IMG/VR virus record: IMGVR_UViG_3300037245_001839
Coordinates: 1-47,570 of that record
Origin: a virus
DNA: 47,570 nucleotides
Reading direction: 5' to 3' (one strand)
A program made the translations under genes and the position numbers. Positions 16,381-22,388 of this stretch are shown here, one piece after another. The notes below the pieces were generated by a model, which was given only the letters and a program-made list of their open reading frames with translations, was not told the origin of the DNA and did not search any database. Each line of letters opens with the position of its first letter. Position 1 is the stretch's first letter.

Positions 16381-16467
16381 CCCTCTCCCCCCTTAGCTGC
16401 GATTCGGTCCGGTTCGGGCCTGGGGCTTAACGAAAATGTTAATCTTAATTAACGAAAGGGCAGTATT

Positions 16468-16797
16468 ATGAAAGTAGAAAACATGACAAGCAGTAAGGGA
16501 AACAAGGTAGCAAATCAGTTTATTATCACAGATGATACTTCAGTAGCTACCGAAACAGGTATTGGGATGCTCCCAGAAATACAGCCAGTTACTTATTTCC
16601 AAAGCTATGACAGCTTGATTGTCAAGTTTGTTGGCAAGGGCTGCCCCCACATAACGAGCAGGGTATATCTTGACCGCGAAAAGTGGGACTATTCCCGAAC
16701 AACCGGCAAGTATCGCAATCAGTTTCTTGGTGAAACCAAAAAGGAAACTCAGGCGAAGATTGACTCCGGCGAGTATATCCTCACAGACCTAAACTAA
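16468..16797 (+). CDS. conserved phage early protein
   Basis: The product is 109 aa. It has the layout of a widespread small phage protein: NQFIIT, then FQSYDSLIV, then WDYSRTTGKYRNQFLGE and a closing YILTDLN. These segments recur in phage proteins of unknown function. The ATG follows GAAAGGGC. A spacer of about 85 bases before it contains a GGTCCG/CGGGCC hairpin. Confidence 0.65.
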   Translation: MKVENMTSSKGNKVANQFIITDDTSVATETGIGMLPEIQPVTYFQSYDSLIVKFVGKGCPHITSRVYLDREKWDYSRTTGKYRNQFLGETKKETQAKIDSGEYILTDLN

Positions 16798-16834
16798 GCG
16801 GGCTTAATAATAACCTTTATTGGAAGGATTGAAG

Positions 16835-17038
16835 ATGGAATGTGAATGTTGGTCAGATTATAAATGTTCTCTCTGCAAGGCGGCACCCGCGCTCTTGACG
16901 GCATGTGAAGGTGTGGCGAGACTAAAAGGGCTTATTTTGCCCGAAAATCTTATATCTACTGAATACCGAGAAGAAATAGCAGCTTTACAAATAATGTATG
17001 ATAAGCTTGAATCTGCAATTACAGCGGCCAATCTATGA
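16835..17038 (+). CDS. Cys-rich N-terminus small protein
   Basis: The product is 67 aa from ATG 16835, behind GGAAGGA. It has four Cys in the first 16 residues (ECECW, CSLC), then a helical part. The N-terminus is suited to zinc binding. The stop overlaps the next start. Confidence 0.55.
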   Translation: MECECWSDYKCSLCKAAPALLTACEGVARLKGLILPENLISTEYREEIAALQIMYDKLESAITAANL

Positions 17039-17160
17039 CTAACCAAGAAAAACAACGTATTATCGCCATAATTGACTGGCTGATCCGCAAGCTAAAAGAG
17101 AACGGCAAACCTTACGCGGCTGAATTAGTCAGGCAGGCAAGGAATTTTGTTATCTATTAA
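17035..17160 (+). CDS. 41-residue helical protein
   Basis: The frame opens in the stop of the preceding gene (ATGA) and encodes one basic amphipathic helix pair (IIAIIDWLIRKLKENG, ELVRQARNFVIY). No family recognised. Confidence 0.5.
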   Translation: MTNQEKQRIIAIIDWLIRKLKENGKPYAAELVRQARNFVIY

Positions 17161-17180
17161 CCTTTTTAGGAGTTTGGCTT

Positions 17181-17339
17181 ATGGACACAGATATAAGCGA
17201 ATGTAGATTGTGCCATGATGAGGGCGATTGTATTGAAGGTATCTGCTCAAACTGTGCCGCCAGTGATTGTATAAGCTGCGAGTACAAAAATGGCTGCAAC
17301 TTCAAAGATTGCAGAAAATGGAAACATTCTCATGTTTAA
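17181..17339 (+). CDS. Cys-rich micro-protein
   Basis: The product is 52 aa with ten Cys, several as CxxC (CRLC, CSNC, CISC), suited to two zinc ions. AGGAG sits 9 bases before the ATG. No named family recognised. Confidence 0.55.
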   Translation: MDTDISECRLCHDEGDCIEGICSNCAASDCISCEYKNGCNFKDCRKWKHSHV

Positions 17340-17362
17340 CCTTTATTGAAGGGATGAGTATT

Positions 17363-17632
17363 ATGAGCTTAGAAATCGAATACAGAAACAGAACAAACAA
17401 CACAGGGCACTTTTTTGATTCTGATACGATGCGTTTTTTCAGGTCTCGTATTGGTGCGGTTCGTATCAAAGATGGTATTTGGTACTTTGTAACGTCCGAG
17501 AGACCACCTCACGGCTCAAGGGCTTACAGTGTACGCAGGATGGAGCTTGACGGAGATATTACCACTGTCGGAGAATTCTGCTCAATGAGTAGATACCAGG
17601 CAAACAAGCTACTTAACGAACTTGCGGCCTAA
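17363..17632 (+). CDS. conserved phage early protein (DTMRFF motif)
   Basis: The product is 89 aa from ATG 17363. Another in-frame ATG at 17354 follows GAAGGG more closely and may be the true start. The segment HFFDSDTMRFFRSRI is a signature of a common small phage protein of unknown function. It is the last gene before a terminator, so it closes the first early transcript. Confidence 0.65.
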   Translation: MSLEIEYRNRTNNTGHFFDSDTMRFFRSRIGAVRIKDGIWYFVTSERPPHGSRAYSVRRMELDGDITTVGEFCSMSRYQANKLLNELAA

Positions 17633-17696
17633 AGCACCAGGGCGGTAGCCAGCCGCCCATATTAAGAGTCGCTATGAACTTGTAAAGTAGCACTCA

Positions 17697-17735
17697 GGGC
17701 CGGTTCAGGGTAAATCTGGACCGGCTCTATTTTAT
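17697..17735. terminator. bidirectional intrinsic terminator
   Basis: GGGCCGGTTCAG (17697-17708) pairs with CTGGACCGGCTC (17716-17727) over a 7-base loop, followed by TATTTTAT. It separates the first plus-strand operon from the convergent minus-strand micro-gene block. Confidence 0.8.
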
Positions 17736-17736
17736 C

Positions 17737-17919
17737 TCAAAGCAAGACTGTTACTTCCCGCAAAGTTTTAATACCGCAATTCTCACACTCCGCCGCGAAC
17801 AAGTCAACTTCTTCAGGGACGAAAATAGTTACTTCCAAGCCGCATTGAACACATCGATACTCTTTTTTTTGGCGACTTCGACCATACAATTTTAACGAAG
17901 TATGATATATTTTGTGCAT
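17737..17919 (-). CDS. zinc-ribbon micro-protein
   Basis: The product is 60 aa with CVQC at residues 23-26 and CENC at 45-48, the spacing of a small zinc ribbon. It is the last gene of the minus-strand accessory block, ending 2 bases from the shared terminator. Confidence 0.6.
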   Translation of the reverse strand: MHKIYHTSLKLYGRSRQKKEYRCVQCGLEVTIFVPEEVDLFAAECENCGIKTLREVTVLL

Positions 17920-17944
17920 ATCTTCAATCCTGATTCTTTCAGGT

Positions 17945-18043
17945 TTACTTCCTAAGAATCTCTTTAGCTCTTTCTTCCATCACCAATATATACTTCATTT
18001 CTTCTTCTGTCGGTGGCGACATAAGCGGAACGGGACAAATCAT
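17945..18043 (-). CDS. 32-residue micro-protein
   Basis: The product is a helical, acidic/basic peptide (EEEMKYILVMEERAKEIL) after a proline-rich start. AGAGGTGG lies 5-6 bases before the ATG, a good ribosome site. It follows the 27-residue gene by 9 bases. Confidence 0.45.
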   Translation of the reverse strand: MICPVPLMSPPTEEEMKYILVMEERAKEILRK

Positions 18044-18052
18044 TGCCACCTC

Positions 18053-18136
18053 TCAAGGTGGTGTCTCATCAGGGAAATGATTGCACCAGTGCACATAATT
18101 ACAAAACAACCAGTTTTTTTCATACTTAAAACTCAT
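18053..18136 (-). CDS. 27-residue micro-protein
   Basis: A short frame rich in aromatic residues and His/Cys (WLFCNYVHWCNHF). GAAAGG lies about 14 bases before the ATG, so initiation is uncertain. It heads a three-gene string of tiny frames. Confidence 0.35.
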   Translation of the reverse strand: MSFKYEKNWLFCNYVHWCNHFPDETPP

Positions 18137-18574
18137 ATTTCAAAGCCCTTTCAGACTGTTACATCCTAAGCCCACAAGTGTTATCTCATGGGCTTAATGC
18201 CCTGCTATAGTGTATATGTATCGTTATGATACCTGTTTACTGATCTTTTTATGGTTGTATTTATAGCTAAGTCTTTGTTTTCCAAGTCTTTATATATGAT
18301 CTTTGTGTATTTTGCAAAACCCAGAGGGAGTGAGCGCAAAGCGCCCTAATAAAAGGACGCTCTTGCAAGAACCCGTCGGGTTTTCACGTTTGCGGTGTAT
18401 AATCTCACCATTTCGAGTATGGGGCAAACTCAGCTAATTTATACACTATAGCTTATCTACTGACAGCGCAAAGACGGGCAAGCCCTTACGACACTATCAG
18501 CCCCATTTCTCGGCTCTTCACCTATGCACTTTTGCAGCAATTAAGCCTGGCCGGTGCATTGCGGCCTGTTGCAA
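18137..18574. other. 438-base spacer with many inverted repeats
   Basis: No gene is supported here. The stretch holds many short stems: GTATC/GATAC near 18220, AACCC/GGGTT at about 18370, and GTGTATAA/TTATACAC at 18395-18402/18439-18446. Just outside the last, GTTTGC pairs with GCAAAC. There is also GGCC/GGCC with GCAA/TTGC near 18535-18573. The density of stems suggests transcribed structured RNA on the minus strand, but I could not assign a family. Confidence 0.4.
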
Positions 18575-18736
18575 TCAGTTTATAAACTCTACCCTTACGG
18601 GCAAATCACATCTATCACAAAACAAGTCGAACAAACTCAAAAATGCCGCCTCAAGTTGATTAAACGTCCCTTTTTGGAAGTTTTTGCACTTTGGGCAGCT
18701 AACCTTTAATTCTTGTATGTCTTTTTGATTTTCCAT
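18575..18736 (-). CDS. zinc-ribbon micro-protein
   Basis: The product is 53 aa with CPKC at residues 14-17 and CDRC at 40-43. It starts at ATG 18736. A longer frame would read into the upstream tRNA-like element. One copy of the TTTTACAAGTGAATA motif ends 7 bases before the start, so the motif may act as its promoter or operator. Confidence 0.55.
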   Translation of the reverse strand: MENQKDIQELKVSCPKCKNFQKGTFNQLEAAFLSLFDLFCDRCDLPVRVEFIN

Positions 18737-18742
18737 ATCTCT

Positions 18743-18757
18743 ATTCACTTGTAAAAA
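18743..18757 (-). promoter_or_regulatory. TTTTACAAGTGAATA motif, copy 1
   Basis: Exact 15-base copy on the minus strand, between the tRNA-like element and the 53-residue zinc-ribbon gene. Two other exact copies are at 18927-18941 (minus) and 21544-21558 (plus). Confidence 0.6.
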
Positions 18758-18761
18758 TAAA

Positions 18762-18925
18762 GTGCAGGTCAAGACTCGAACCTGACATTCCTACTTTCGC
18801 ACCTTGCTAAAGGGTGTGAGACAGTAAGCAACAGTTTAGCTTCTACCGCTTACGGCCGCATTCGGACTCTTGGACCACTCTGGGATAGAACGATTCAAGG
18901 GCGTCTGCCTCTTTCGCCACTGCAC
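18762..18925 (-). ncRNA. oversized tRNA-like element
   Basis: On the minus strand a 6-bp stem GTGCAG/CTGCAC closes 164 bases. Next to the 5' arm lies a tRNA-Leu-like D-arm (TGGCGAAAGAGGCAGACGC). Before the 3' arm lies a canonical T-arm (stem around the TTCGAGT loop, with a GTTCGAGTC core). The middle is far too long for a tRNA. It includes stems GTAAGC/GCTTAC and CACC/GGTG and a second D-arm-like segment. I cannot place an anticodon. A decayed or fused tRNA, or a tRNA mimic, are both possible. Confidence 0.4.
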
Positions 18926-18926
18926 A

Positions 18927-18941
18927 TATTCACTTGTAAAA
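18927..18941 (-). promoter_or_regulatory. TTTTACAAGTGAATA motif, copy 2
   Basis: Exact 15-base copy immediately upstream of the tRNA-like element on the same strand. The shared context with copy 3 continues one pyrimidine and GTGC further, into the first bases of each RNA. Confidence 0.6.
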
Positions 18942-19040
18942 CATATTCTTAACTGACAACCTGGATTGCCAGGGGTTATTCAGTTGCTCTCATTTAGTGC
19001 CTATTAGTTATTGTTGTAAATTTAGTAAATTCAGTTATTT

Positions 19041-19148
19041 TCATTGTATTGCATTAACAAGGTGCGTGCGTATCCGTTCGGCGCTACGCTTCGCATCTCG
19101 TCTTTTCCTTGTCAGTTTCACGCGTCTTTTATAACCTATTTTCCCCAT
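19041..19148 (-). CDS. 35-residue basic micro-protein
   Basis: The peptide carries 13 Lys or Arg in 35 residues (YKRRVKLTRKRRDAKR). AGGTAGGA lies 5 bases before the ATG, a strong ribosome site. It sits directly downstream of the structured RNA stretch 19160-19393. RNA or DNA binding is likely from composition. Confidence 0.5.
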   Translation of the reverse strand: MGKIGYKRRVKLTRKRRDAKRSAERIRTHLVNAIQ

Positions 19149-19159
19149 TTATCCTACCT

Positions 19160-19393
19160 CTGGCCCTTGCCAGGTTAATTTCGCGGGCGGTCAGCGCTGC
19201 CTATCCATAGGATTTACGCGCTAGGCCGCCAATTCTCATTGCATACCCCGAAGGTCATGCAAACCCAACACACACAGTGCTGGGGCGATATTCTAAGCCA
19301 ACGGACAGGATACTTGACGTTTGCTCTGAAACGCCCAAAGTAAGCCGTTACGGGTGGCCAGCCTTGATAGCGGTATTCCTGTATAGCCGTCAG
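19160..19393 (-). ncRNA. structured RNA candidate, about 230 nt
   Basis: Five consecutive stems fill this spacer. They are a long helix 19298-19313/19373-19393 with one bulge and one small internal loop; 19265-19271/19277-19283; 19239-19244/19257-19262; 19196-19200/19226-19230, enclosing AGCGC/GCGCT and CCTA/TAGG; and CTGGC/GCCAG at 19160-19173. The minus orientation is assumed from the flanking genes and promoter. No known RNA family recognised. Confidence 0.5.
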
Positions 19394-19423
19394 TTTTTGC
19401 CGTCAGCATTTATTTCAAAAGAG

Positions 19424-19528
19424 CTATATTAGGTTAAGTCCTCCCAGCACAATTAGTACACCACAGACAAGCATTGTGCCACTTCCACCGATTACTATTG
19501 TTCCAAGCAGAACCATCCAACCGTTCAT
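19424..19528 (-). CDS. 34-residue membrane peptide
   Basis: The peptide is almost entirely hydrophobic (MVLLGTIVIGGSGTMLVCGV), one membrane span. Its ATG overlaps the preceding stop (ATGA at 19525-19528), and AGAGGTGGG precedes it. Confidence 0.5.
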   Translation of the reverse strand: MNGWMVLLGTIVIGGSGTMLVCGVLIVLGGLNLI

Positions 19529-19665
19529 TTCCCACCTCTGAGCCGCTTCCACTCATCATGGTCCCGAACAGCTATAAACCCACATTGGGCGGGAGATTTT
19601 ATGCCTGGACCGAGCTTGCGGGCTTGCTTGATGATCTTGGCTATTTCAAAGCTGTATTGAGACAT
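19525..19665 (-). CDS. 46-residue early micro-protein
   Basis: First gene behind the strong minus-strand promoter, with AAGGAAAG before the ATG. It has a helical N-terminal half (YSFEIAKIIKQARKLG) and a basic C-terminus. No family recognised. Confidence 0.55.
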   Translation of the reverse strand: MSQYSFEIAKIIKQARKLGPGIKSPAQCGFIAVRDHDEWKRLRGGK

Positions 19666-19695
19666 TATAGACTTTCCTTAGTCTTAACTAATCGC

Positions 19696-19723
19696 ATTAA
19701 AACAATTCTTTGCCAAAAGTCAA
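19696..19723 (-). promoter_or_regulatory. sigma70-type promoter for the minus-strand accessory block
   Basis: On the minus strand TTGACT (19723-19718), a 16-base spacer and TTTAAT (19701-19696) lie about 30 bases upstream of the 46-residue gene. Only one base differs from consensus in each hexamer. It is the best sigma70 match in the accessory region. Confidence 0.75.
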
Positions 19724-19812
19724 GTCTTTTTTTGGTTTTGCTTGAAGATTTCCATGAACTACTCAAGCGTGTCAATGGTTAGAACTCCCCGTCTATGGTC
19801 TAGCGCCAGAAC

Positions 19813-19828
19813 TTTTACACTTGTAAAA
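19813..19828. promoter_or_regulatory. palindromic form of the TTTTACA motif
   Basis: TTTTACACTTGTAAAA is a 7-bp inverted repeat around two bases. Its minus strand shares TTTTACAAGTG with the three 15-base copies, so it may be the full operator of which they are half-conserved versions. It lies 90 bases upstream of the accessory promoter. Confidence 0.5.
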
Positions 19829-19955
19829 CTTGAGATTTTATCTCTTTACGCAGCAAGGGTTTGTAAGATAATTGAAAATTCTTTCAGGATTTCCCTTGCA
19901 ATAACCGATAGATATGGTAAATTTATAGTGTAGTTAAAAAGTGAAAAAAGGAAAT

Positions 19956-20027
19956 CCAATGCGTACTGAAAACAAACTACTATCACCTATCACAAATAGC
20001 ACCTCTCCATTGTTTAGTACGCATTGG
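19956..20027 (+). promoter_or_regulatory. 12-bp inverted repeat over a start codon
   Basis: CCAATGCGTACT (19956-19967) and AGTACGCATTGG (20016-20027) pair perfectly over a 48-base loop. The left arm contains the ATG of the leader frame 19959-20096. If formed in RNA, the stem would hide that start. Confidence 0.65.
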
Positions 20028-20096
20028 TTTACGGTGAAGGGGGCTGGGTTTTCAAGAGTTTCCCGGCCCCTATTTTTTAATCTTGAAAGGAGTTAG
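19959..20096 (+). CDS. 45-residue frame, possible leader peptide
   Basis: The frame starts at ATG 19959 behind AAAAGGAAA and ends 3 bases before the next gene. It runs through both the inverted repeat and the terminator hairpin that follow. Translation would disturb both structures, which is how leader peptides control attenuators. It may also be chance coding within a regulatory leader. Confidence 0.4.
   Translation: MRTENKLLSPITNSTSPLFSTHWFTVKGAGFSRVSRPLFFNLERS
20039..20080 (+). terminator. intrinsic terminator (attenuator candidate)
   Basis: GGGGCTGGG (20040-20048) pairs with CCCGGCCCC (20062-20070) with one wobble, followed directly by TATTTTTT. It sits 20 bases upstream of the next gene, so read-through is needed to express it from upstream. 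Confidence 0.75.
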
Positions 20097-20099
20097 AAG

Positions 20100-20675
20100 A
20101 TGAAAGAAGTAACTACAACATTCGAAAGTATCGTTCCGATTATGTTCAACAGGTTTCCCCCACCGAGGAAGCCTGGGGACACGGAAAAAAAGAAGAAGCA
20201 AACTATCGAAGAAAAGCTATGGTTTGACGATAAGGGTGTTTATATCCCGACCGATAATATCAGGATGCTCCTTATCGGTAACCGATTCCGTACCGGAGCA
20301 GCCAAAATTTACGGCTCTGAGTACCAAAGCAAAAAGGGCAAGAAATTCGTAGACTTCTGCAAGGCCTGTGTATGGATTATCGGGGAAGGCCCGAAGAAGG
20401 ACAAGGTATACTTCAAGCCCAAACGCAAGAAATGGGATGATACGGACGTGAGGTCGTTTATTAACGCTACTGGAGGCCGTGATACGACCGAGAGGCCGAT
20501 TTTAACGACCCCGTGGAGCTTGACCTTTACTGTCAGCCTAACAGACGACAGCGTGGGCGAGGAGCTTATACACAAGATGTACGAAGTTGCAGGTCTGCGA
20601 TGCGGACTAGGCGTTTACGGCCCCACTTTCGGCAGGTTCACAGTTACTCAGTGGGATGTTAAGAAAGCAAAGTGA
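20100..20675 (+). CDS. conserved phage protein, possible RAMP/Cas7-like fold
   Basis: The product is 191 aa. An N-terminal IPTDNIRMLLIG segment followed by GAAKIYG, and a C-terminal AGLRCGLGVYGPTFGRFTV, resemble the two conserved ends of RAMP-type RNA-binding proteins (IPGxxLKGxLR; GxGxxRGxGRF). A family of phage proteins of this length with the same GIGxYRPxFGRF ending is common and uncharacterised. It has a strong AAAGGAG site. The RAMP relation is my inference from motifs only. Confidence 0.6.
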   Translation: MKEVTTTFESIVPIMFNRFPPPRKPGDTEKKKKQTIEEKLWFDDKGVYIPTDNIRMLLIGNRFRTGAAKIYGSEYQSKKGKKFVDFCKACVWIIGEGPKKDKVYFKPKRKKWDDTDVRSFINATGGRDTTERPILTTPWSLTFTVSLTDDSVGEELIHKMYEVAGLRCGLGVYGPTFGRFTVTQWDVKKAK

Positions 20676-20713
20676 TGAGATGCGACGGGAATAGAATGTA
20701 ATGGAACAGAATT

Positions 20714-21190
20714 GATTTGAGCACAATTGGAATAGATGGGATTTGATGCGATACGAGCGGAACCGAACTGATTTGAAAGCAAATAGAAGCGAAGAAAATC
20801 GACTAAAACCGATGGGACGGGATTGGATTTGAACACAAAGTGTTCAGAAGCGACGTGAACGGACGCGAATACAAAAGAATGGATTTGAGCACAAAATGAA
20901 AGGTTCAGAAGAAAGATGATTCGTCAAGAAAAGATAGGATTTGAACGCAAAATGAGACGATTGGACTTGCTCAGAGACGATTGGAATTGCGTAGATTTGA
21001 AAGCAATAGGACTGGAAGCGAATGGAGGAAAAAGGAACCGATTTGATTTGAACGCAAGCCGACCTGAGTGGTGTGGAAAAGACGGGACATGATTAGATTG
21101 GAAAGCAACTTGAACAGCAGGGATTAGACTGGAAGGAAATCGAATGGAGCAGACAGGATTAGACTTGAGCACAAATAGACCTGAAAGAAA
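20714..21190 (+). repeat. purine-rich array with a 14-base box every 56 bases
   Basis: The box GATTTGARMRCAAW starts at 20714, 20770, 20826, 20882, 20938 and 20994, exactly 56 apart. Degenerate copies follow at 21045, 21096 and about 21157. The 42 bases between boxes differ from unit to unit, but the whole stretch stays rich in A and G on this strand (unit 4 is 40 of 56 purine). No gene is supported between 20676 and 21225. It is not a CRISPR by the usual standards. Confidence 0.85.
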
Positions 21191-21225
21191 CGGAATAGAC
21201 ATGAATTGACCTGAAAGGAAAAGAA

Positions 21226-21510
21226 ATGACTAACTTAGAAATGTCGGAACAAAAATGCAATAAGATGAGTGAACTCGAAGATACAGCGATTGACATGCTG
21301 CTCAGTGCCCTCAAGGGCAATAGGGACGTTGACGAAGAGGTCAAGGTGGCAATGAAGGCCTTGAATGTGGTCGCTAAGAACCGGATGACATTATCACACC
21401 GGCGAGGGCTGGACTTTGCTATGGCAAGAATAACGATGACGGATGACGAACTAAAGAAGTACGCTCAGGTTACTACACCAGAGATTAAAAAACTACTCAA
21501 AGCAAGCTGA
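21226..21510 (+). CDS. helical early protein
   Basis: The product is 94 aa, charged and helical throughout (VDEEVKVAMKALNVVAKNR, then MTDDELKKYAQVTTPEIKKLL). AAAGGAAAAG precedes the ATG. It lies directly after the 56-base array. No family recognised. Confidence 0.65.
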   Translation: MTNLEMSEQKCNKMSELEDTAIDMLLSALKGNRDVDEEVKVAMKALNVVAKNRMTLSHRRGLDFAMARITMTDDELKKYAQVTTPEIKKLLKAS

Positions 21511-21543
21511 CCCTTCTGATAAGTTGGCAATAGTAGCATAGTA

Positions 21544-21558
21544 TTTTACAAGTGAATA
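21544..21558 (+). promoter_or_regulatory. TTTTACAAGTGAATA motif, copy 3
   Basis: Exact 15-base copy, two bases upstream of structured RNA candidate A, the same arrangement as copy 2 with the tRNA-like element 2.6 kb away on the other strand. Confidence 0.6.
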
Positions 21559-21560
21559 CG

Positions 21561-21683
21561 TGCCAGCGGCGGTCGTAGTGGAGCGGTTGTGCATGACTGC
21601 GAAGCAGAACCAAGCAGGCAGGGCTATTACCCGAAAGGGCGGCGGACGCCGTATACGATAGTAGCAATTCCTGCCCGCTGGCA
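21561..21683 (+). ncRNA. structured RNA candidate A
   Basis: TGCCAGCGG (21561-21569) pairs perfectly with CCGCTGGCA (21675-21683) and closes a branched fold. Inside are GGTT/AACC around CTGC-GAA-GCAG, GCAGG/CCTGC, CCC-GAAA-GGG with a GNRA-type loop, and CGGC-GGAC-GCCG. No frame is open here. Orientation follows the flanking genes. No known RNA family recognised. Confidence 0.6.
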
Positions 21684-21698
21684 TTTTATATAAGAATA

Positions 21699-21816
21699 TG
21701 GGGCAGTGGCGAGCATTGTGCCGATAGTTAGGTAATGGCGTTGCAACATCGTCCGTTGTTGGGTTGCCACCATGCAACTGGTGCCAATGGCGTAGGCAAC
21801 TGCTTAGCCTGCCCCA
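21699..21816 (+). ncRNA. structured RNA candidate B
   Basis: TGGGGCAG (21699-21706) pairs perfectly with CTGCCCCA (21809-21816). Inside, GGC/GCC forms a D-arm-like hairpin and GTTGCA pairs with TGCAAC. AATGGCGT followed by a CAAC occurs twice inside. It ends about 20 bases before the next gene, so it could be a separate RNA or a leader element of that gene. Confidence 0.55.
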
Positions 21817-21836
21817 CCTTTTGAAAGGGAAAGAAA

Positions 21837-22217
21837 ATGAAGTGGCTAACACAGGATTACATCCAAGCCCAAGCCAAAAAAGGCCGCAGGCCAGCCCTTG
21901 AATGTTCTATTGAGCATTGGGAGCAGTTGGCAGGGGCAACGTACAGGGAGTTGGTCTTTGGTGGCTCGCTCGGCAGTGGGGATTGTGCGCTGTGCTACAG
22001 GTACAGTTCGTGGAGTAGTAAAGAGTGGAGAGTTGGTAGTGGTTGTAGATTTTGCCCCTTAGACAAGGCTGGGGAAAATTGCTTTAGGGCCTCATCCGCG
22101 TTCTGTACAGTAAGGGAGGTCGGATTCGGAAGAATCAAGTCATTCCACCGCGAAGCCAAGAAGATGCTCAAGGTCTTAAAAGATGTGCATAAGAAACTAT
22201 ACGGGAGAAAGAAATGA
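21837..22217 (+). CDS. Cys-rich early protein
   Basis: The product is 126 aa. CALCYRY and CRFCPLD, then two more Cys, suggest a zinc site, and the C-terminus is a basic helix (REAKKMLKVLKDVHKKLYGRKK). GAAAGGGAAAG precedes the ATG. No named family recognised. Confidence 0.65.
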   Translation: MKWLTQDYIQAQAKKGRRPALECSIEHWEQLAGATYRELVFGGSLGSGDCALCYRYSSWSSKEWRVGSGCRFCPLDKAGENCFRASSAFCTVREVGFGRIKSFHREAKKMLKVLKDVHKKLYGRKK

Positions 22218-22378
22218 AAGACTTAGCATACGAAAAGTTTTTACTATCATTTGGTGGGCCTGTTAAGCCTACAAAATTTACAACAGTTGAGAGGGTCGAT
22301 TATCTTGCGACAATTCTCAACGAGCCGGAGGAAACTCGGAAGTCGCTGTGTAGGCGATTTTCAAAAGAGTTTAGCTAA
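22214..22378 (+). CDS. 54-residue early protein
   Basis: The frame starts in the stop of the preceding gene (ATGA) and encodes a small basic helical protein. No family recognised. Confidence 0.5.
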   Translation: MKDLAYEKFLLSFGGPVKPTKFTTVERVDYLATILNEPEETRKSLCRRFSKEFS

Positions 22379-22388
22379 GGAATTGATT

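Noticed and set aside
18388-18446. Mini tRNA-like helix (GTTTGC/GCAAAC around a TTCGAGT loop)
   Set aside because: The loop match is short, the stem has mismatches and no other tRNA arm is present. I keep it only as one stem of the spacer.
19474-19933. Plus-strand frames of 102 and 63 codons
   Set aside because: They overlap the promoter and the two micro-genes on the minus strand and have no ribosome site.
20714-21190. CRISPR array
   Set aside because: Only 14 bases are conserved per unit, with mismatches, and there are no cas genes. Spacers are 42 bases of biased low-complexity sequence.
20714-21190. Minus-strand tRNA array, because the box reads TTCAAATC like a T-loop
   Set aside because: No acceptor stems or anticodon arms accompany the boxes, and 56 bases is too short for tRNA genes.
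20648-21202. Minus-strand open frames of 62 and 92 codons over the array
   Set aside because: They are by-products of the purine bias, which removes stop codons on the opposite strand. They lack ribosome sites.
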